This document shows positions 5,418-6,948 of a stretch of DNA of 6,948 bases, piece after piece. The stretch spans positions 1-6,948 of the forward strand of contig CAJQPD010000174.1 in assembly GCA_905480085.1 (NCBI GenBank), written 5' to 3'. The stretch is from an uncultured Acidimicrobiia bacterium. Lineage in GTDB: Bacteria > Actinomycetota > Acidimicrobiia > Spongiisociales > JAENVV01. Both the position numbers and the translations under genes were made by a program. The stretch's first letter is position 1, and each line of letters starts with the position of its first letter. A model generated the notes under the pieces. The model was not told where the DNA came from, did no database searches, and was given only the letters and a program-made list of their open reading frames with translations.

Positions 5418-5972
5418 CTACCTGCCGAGGGTGGAAGCCTCGCCGGTGACGTCCCACAGATGGTGGACCGGATCGTGGATCTCGTATCTGGCGAAGGTTT
5501 CAACTGTGAAGTTGGCGCCGTCGCTTCGGCGACCGGTGCGAGCAAACTGTTCCGGGGTGATCTTGGCGAATTCCATAGCGATTGCCTCACCTGCGGCGGC
5601 TAGGTCCTCCCGCACGGCCCGGGGATCCGCCAGGTCGTAGCGCTCCTCCTCTTGGGTGAGGTTCGGGTCCCAGTTGGCAAAGGCTGGATCAACCTCGGCA
5701 AGCATGAGATCGAGGCGTTGGGCAAAGAGTCGAAAAACGTCCCGTACGTGACAGGCATATTCGAGGGGCGACCATACTCCTGGTTCTGGTCGAATTCGTA
5801 GCCATGCTTCGTCCCGATCGAGCACAGCCAACCACCCTTGAACGTTCCCACGATTGGCTTCGGCAATCTCGGCGATGGGCAGGGCACCAACCCATGCTCC
5901 ACACTCCGGGCAGGGACGGTCAAGCACCCAGGTCCAATCTTTGTTGTCAGGTGTTGCACCGATCGGATTCAT
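5418..5972 (-). CDS. DinB-like (DinB/YfiT four-helix) metal-binding protein
   Basis: Read from ATG 5972 the protein has 184 residues, normal for the DinB/YfiT-like superfamily of four-helix-bundle, metal-binding proteins. Many of these act as thiol-dependent transferases, for example with mycothiol or bacillithiol. Three histidines fit the family metal site: His75 in EYACHVRDVF, and His166 and His170 in EIHDPVHHLWDV. The W-S-P-L-E-Y-A-C-H-V-R-D segment (67-78) is typical. The N-terminus holds KDWTWVL and a C-P-E-C pair (Cys21, Cys24), which I recall from an actinobacterial subgroup. The in-frame ATG at 6056 would add 28 residues not resembling the family; 5972 has GGCAGG about 10 nt upstream. 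The substrate is unknown. Despite the name, it is unrelated to DNA polymerase IV. Confidence 0.85.
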   Translation of the reverse strand: MNPIGATPDNKDWTWVLDRPCPECGAWVGALPIAEIAEANRGNVQGWLAVLDRDEAWLRIRPEPGVWSPLEYACHVRDVFRLFAQRLDLMLAEVDPAFANWDPNLTQEEERYDLADPRAVREDLAAAGEAIAMEFAKITPEQFARTGRRSDGANFTVETFARYEIHDPVHHLWDVTGEASTLGR

Positions 5973-6134
5973 ACGACAAAAGCCTGCCTTCTGCCAATGT
6001 GATCGACTCAGGATACGGGCGTCATCTGGCAATTGCGACCGTCCCGCCCGCAACATTCAGCCACGTCGTCGGCCGATGATGCCCAAGGAGCGAACCATCG
6101 GCACGCGTTGCTGTTCCCGTCCCGGAACAAACCC

Positions 6135-6164
6135 TTGACGCCCTCCCGGGGAGATGCTTATGTG
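6135..6164 (+). promoter_or_regulatory. Possible promoter of the BenE-type gene
   Basis: TTGACG (6135-6140) matches the -35 consensus at five of six positions. Eighteen bases downstream, TATGTG (6159-6164) is a poor -10 box. If used, transcription would begin near 6171, making the ATG there leaderless. The alternative is an SD-led GTG at 6162 transcribed from further upstream. Confidence 0.3.
6148..6153 (+). promoter_or_regulatory. Ribosome binding site for a GTG start of the BenE-type gene
   Basis: GGGGAG lies 8 nt before GTG 6162 but 17 nt before ATG 6171. It therefore favours the GTG, unless the transcript is leaderless. Confidence 0.45.
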
Positions 6165-6948
6165 GGACGCATGGATCAAGCAGCTCCCGAGCCGCAAGCA
6201 TCGCGTCGCGCCTTGCCCAACTGGGCTGCTGTGCTTTCGATGACGGTCATCTTTATCGCCGTCCTGGCGCTCCCTTTGAAGGCGGCGGAGGATCTTGGAT
6301 TGTCCCAGGCAGAAACCGCCACGTGGCTCGTGGCGATCTACGGACTGCCAGGGGCTATCGCCCTGGTGCTCGCCCTGCGGTTTAGAGAGCCTTTGCTACT
6401 CACCGGCAACCTCTTCGTCCTGATTTTCATCAGTCGGCTGGCCGGGCAAGTGCCTTGGAACGAACTCGTAGGCGCCTCGATCGTCGCCGGAGGCGTCGTG
6501 CTCCTGCTTGAGCCACTTGGGCTGACCAAGAAACTGATCGCCTGGCTACCCGCCCCAATCGTGTTTGGGCTGCTGGCGGGCGCGGTTCTGCCGTTCTTCG
6601 TCAACATGTTCAGCGAATTGGGAAAGGCCCCAATCCTCATCGGCGGCACCCTGCTGATCTACCTGCTCGCTCGGGCTTTCCTCGAGCCCAAGGTCCCGGC
6701 AATCTTGCCAGCGCTGGTAGGAGGCCTACTTATCGCCGCCCTCTCCGGCGATCTCTCCTCCATCTCCCTCGTAGACAGCTTCATCGCTCCCGTAATCACA
6801 ACGCCGGTATTCTCGCTAGCTGCGATTCTGACTGTCACGCCGGTGATGGTGGTCCTGATCGAGATTCAGTCGAATGCGCCGTCAATCGTCTTCCTAAAAG
6901 AGAACGAGTATGAGGCTCCTGAGACCACTATCACGACGATAAGCGGAC
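6162..6948 (+). CDS. BenE-family (benzoate/H+ symporter-like) transporter, C-terminus beyond the window
   Basis: The frame is open to the window end and gives about 262 residues from GTG 6162 (259 from ATG 6171), against roughly 390-400 in the family, so about a third is missing. It is an inner-membrane protein with hydrophobic segments near residues 19-37, 50-70, 77-91, 98-116, 124-148, 153-171, 176-192 and 205-230 (numbered from ATG 6171). LGLSQAETATWLVAIYG (42-58) and the late segment EIQSNAPSIVFLKENEYEAP (231-250) match the BenE pattern; the latter corresponds to the family's S-Q-N-x-P-G-x-x-V-L...G-Y-x-x-P region. BenE proteins import benzoate with protons, but the family is broad, so the substrate is not fixed. 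The gene is divergent from the DinB-like gene. No aromatic-ring dioxygenase is in view. Confidence 0.8.
   Translation, partial: MGRMDQAAPEPQASRRALPNWAAVLSMTVIFIAVLALPLKAAEDLGLSQAETATWLVAIYGLPGAIALVLALRFREPLLLTGNLFVLIFISRLAGQVPWNELVGASIVAGGVVLLLEPLGLTKKLIAWLPAPIVFGLLAGAVLPFFVNMFSELGKAPILIGGTLLIYLLARAFLEPKVPAILPALVGGLLIAALSGDLSSISLVDSFIAPVITTPVFSLAAILTVTPVMVVLIEIQSNAPSIVFLKENEYEAPETTITTISG

Noticed and set aside
5804..6138. Plus-strand frames opposite the DinB-like N-terminus
   Set aside because: Low-complexity translations rich in Arg, Pro and Ser, antisense to a frame with the three-His DinB-type motifs.

Overview
The window looks like chromosomal DNA from a high-GC bacterium, most likely an actinomycetote. 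The base composition is GC-rich by eye, with C/G-biased third codon positions and several GTG or TTG starts behind clear Shine-Dalgarno sequences. A LiaF-type envelope protein and a DinB-type protein opening with a KDWTWVL...CPEC segment also fit that group. The lineage call is inference; the window holds no rRNA or other taxonomic marker.

Layout, left to right: a possible start of a minus-strand gene at the very edge (1-37); a classical short-chain dehydrogenase/reductase (137-892, +); a convergent one-helix LiaF-like protein (980-1432, -); a divergent small TadE/Flp-like prepilin (1599-1904, +); about 200 bp with no recognisable gene; a DapB-family reductase (2109-2930, +); the N-terminal remnant of an amidohydrolase with no usable start codon (2975 to about 3180, +); two different aldo/keto reductases (3241-4191 and 4359-5339, both +); a convergent DinB-like protein (5418-5972, -); and a divergent BenE-type transporter cut by the window end (6162 onward, +).

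The centre is rich in NAD(P)H-dependent oxidoreductases: an SDR, a DapB-like protein and two AKRs. With an amidohydrolase relic of the ACMSD-like kind and a BenE-type transporter, this suggests accessory catabolism of small organic or aromatic compounds, but no substrate can be read from the sequence. The DapB-like gene, the amidohydrolase relic and the first AKR are closely spaced on one strand and look like a former operon.

The two strongest observations are these. First, the DapB-family protein keeps the K-x-D-A-P-S-G-T-A signature but has Gly-Ser in place of the catalytic His-His pair, so it is probably not the lysine-pathway enzyme. Second, the decayed amidohydrolase still has a near-perfect ribosome binding site in front of ATC where ATG would be expected. 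I see no CRISPR array, insertion sequence, tRNA, rRNA or clearly new multigene system.
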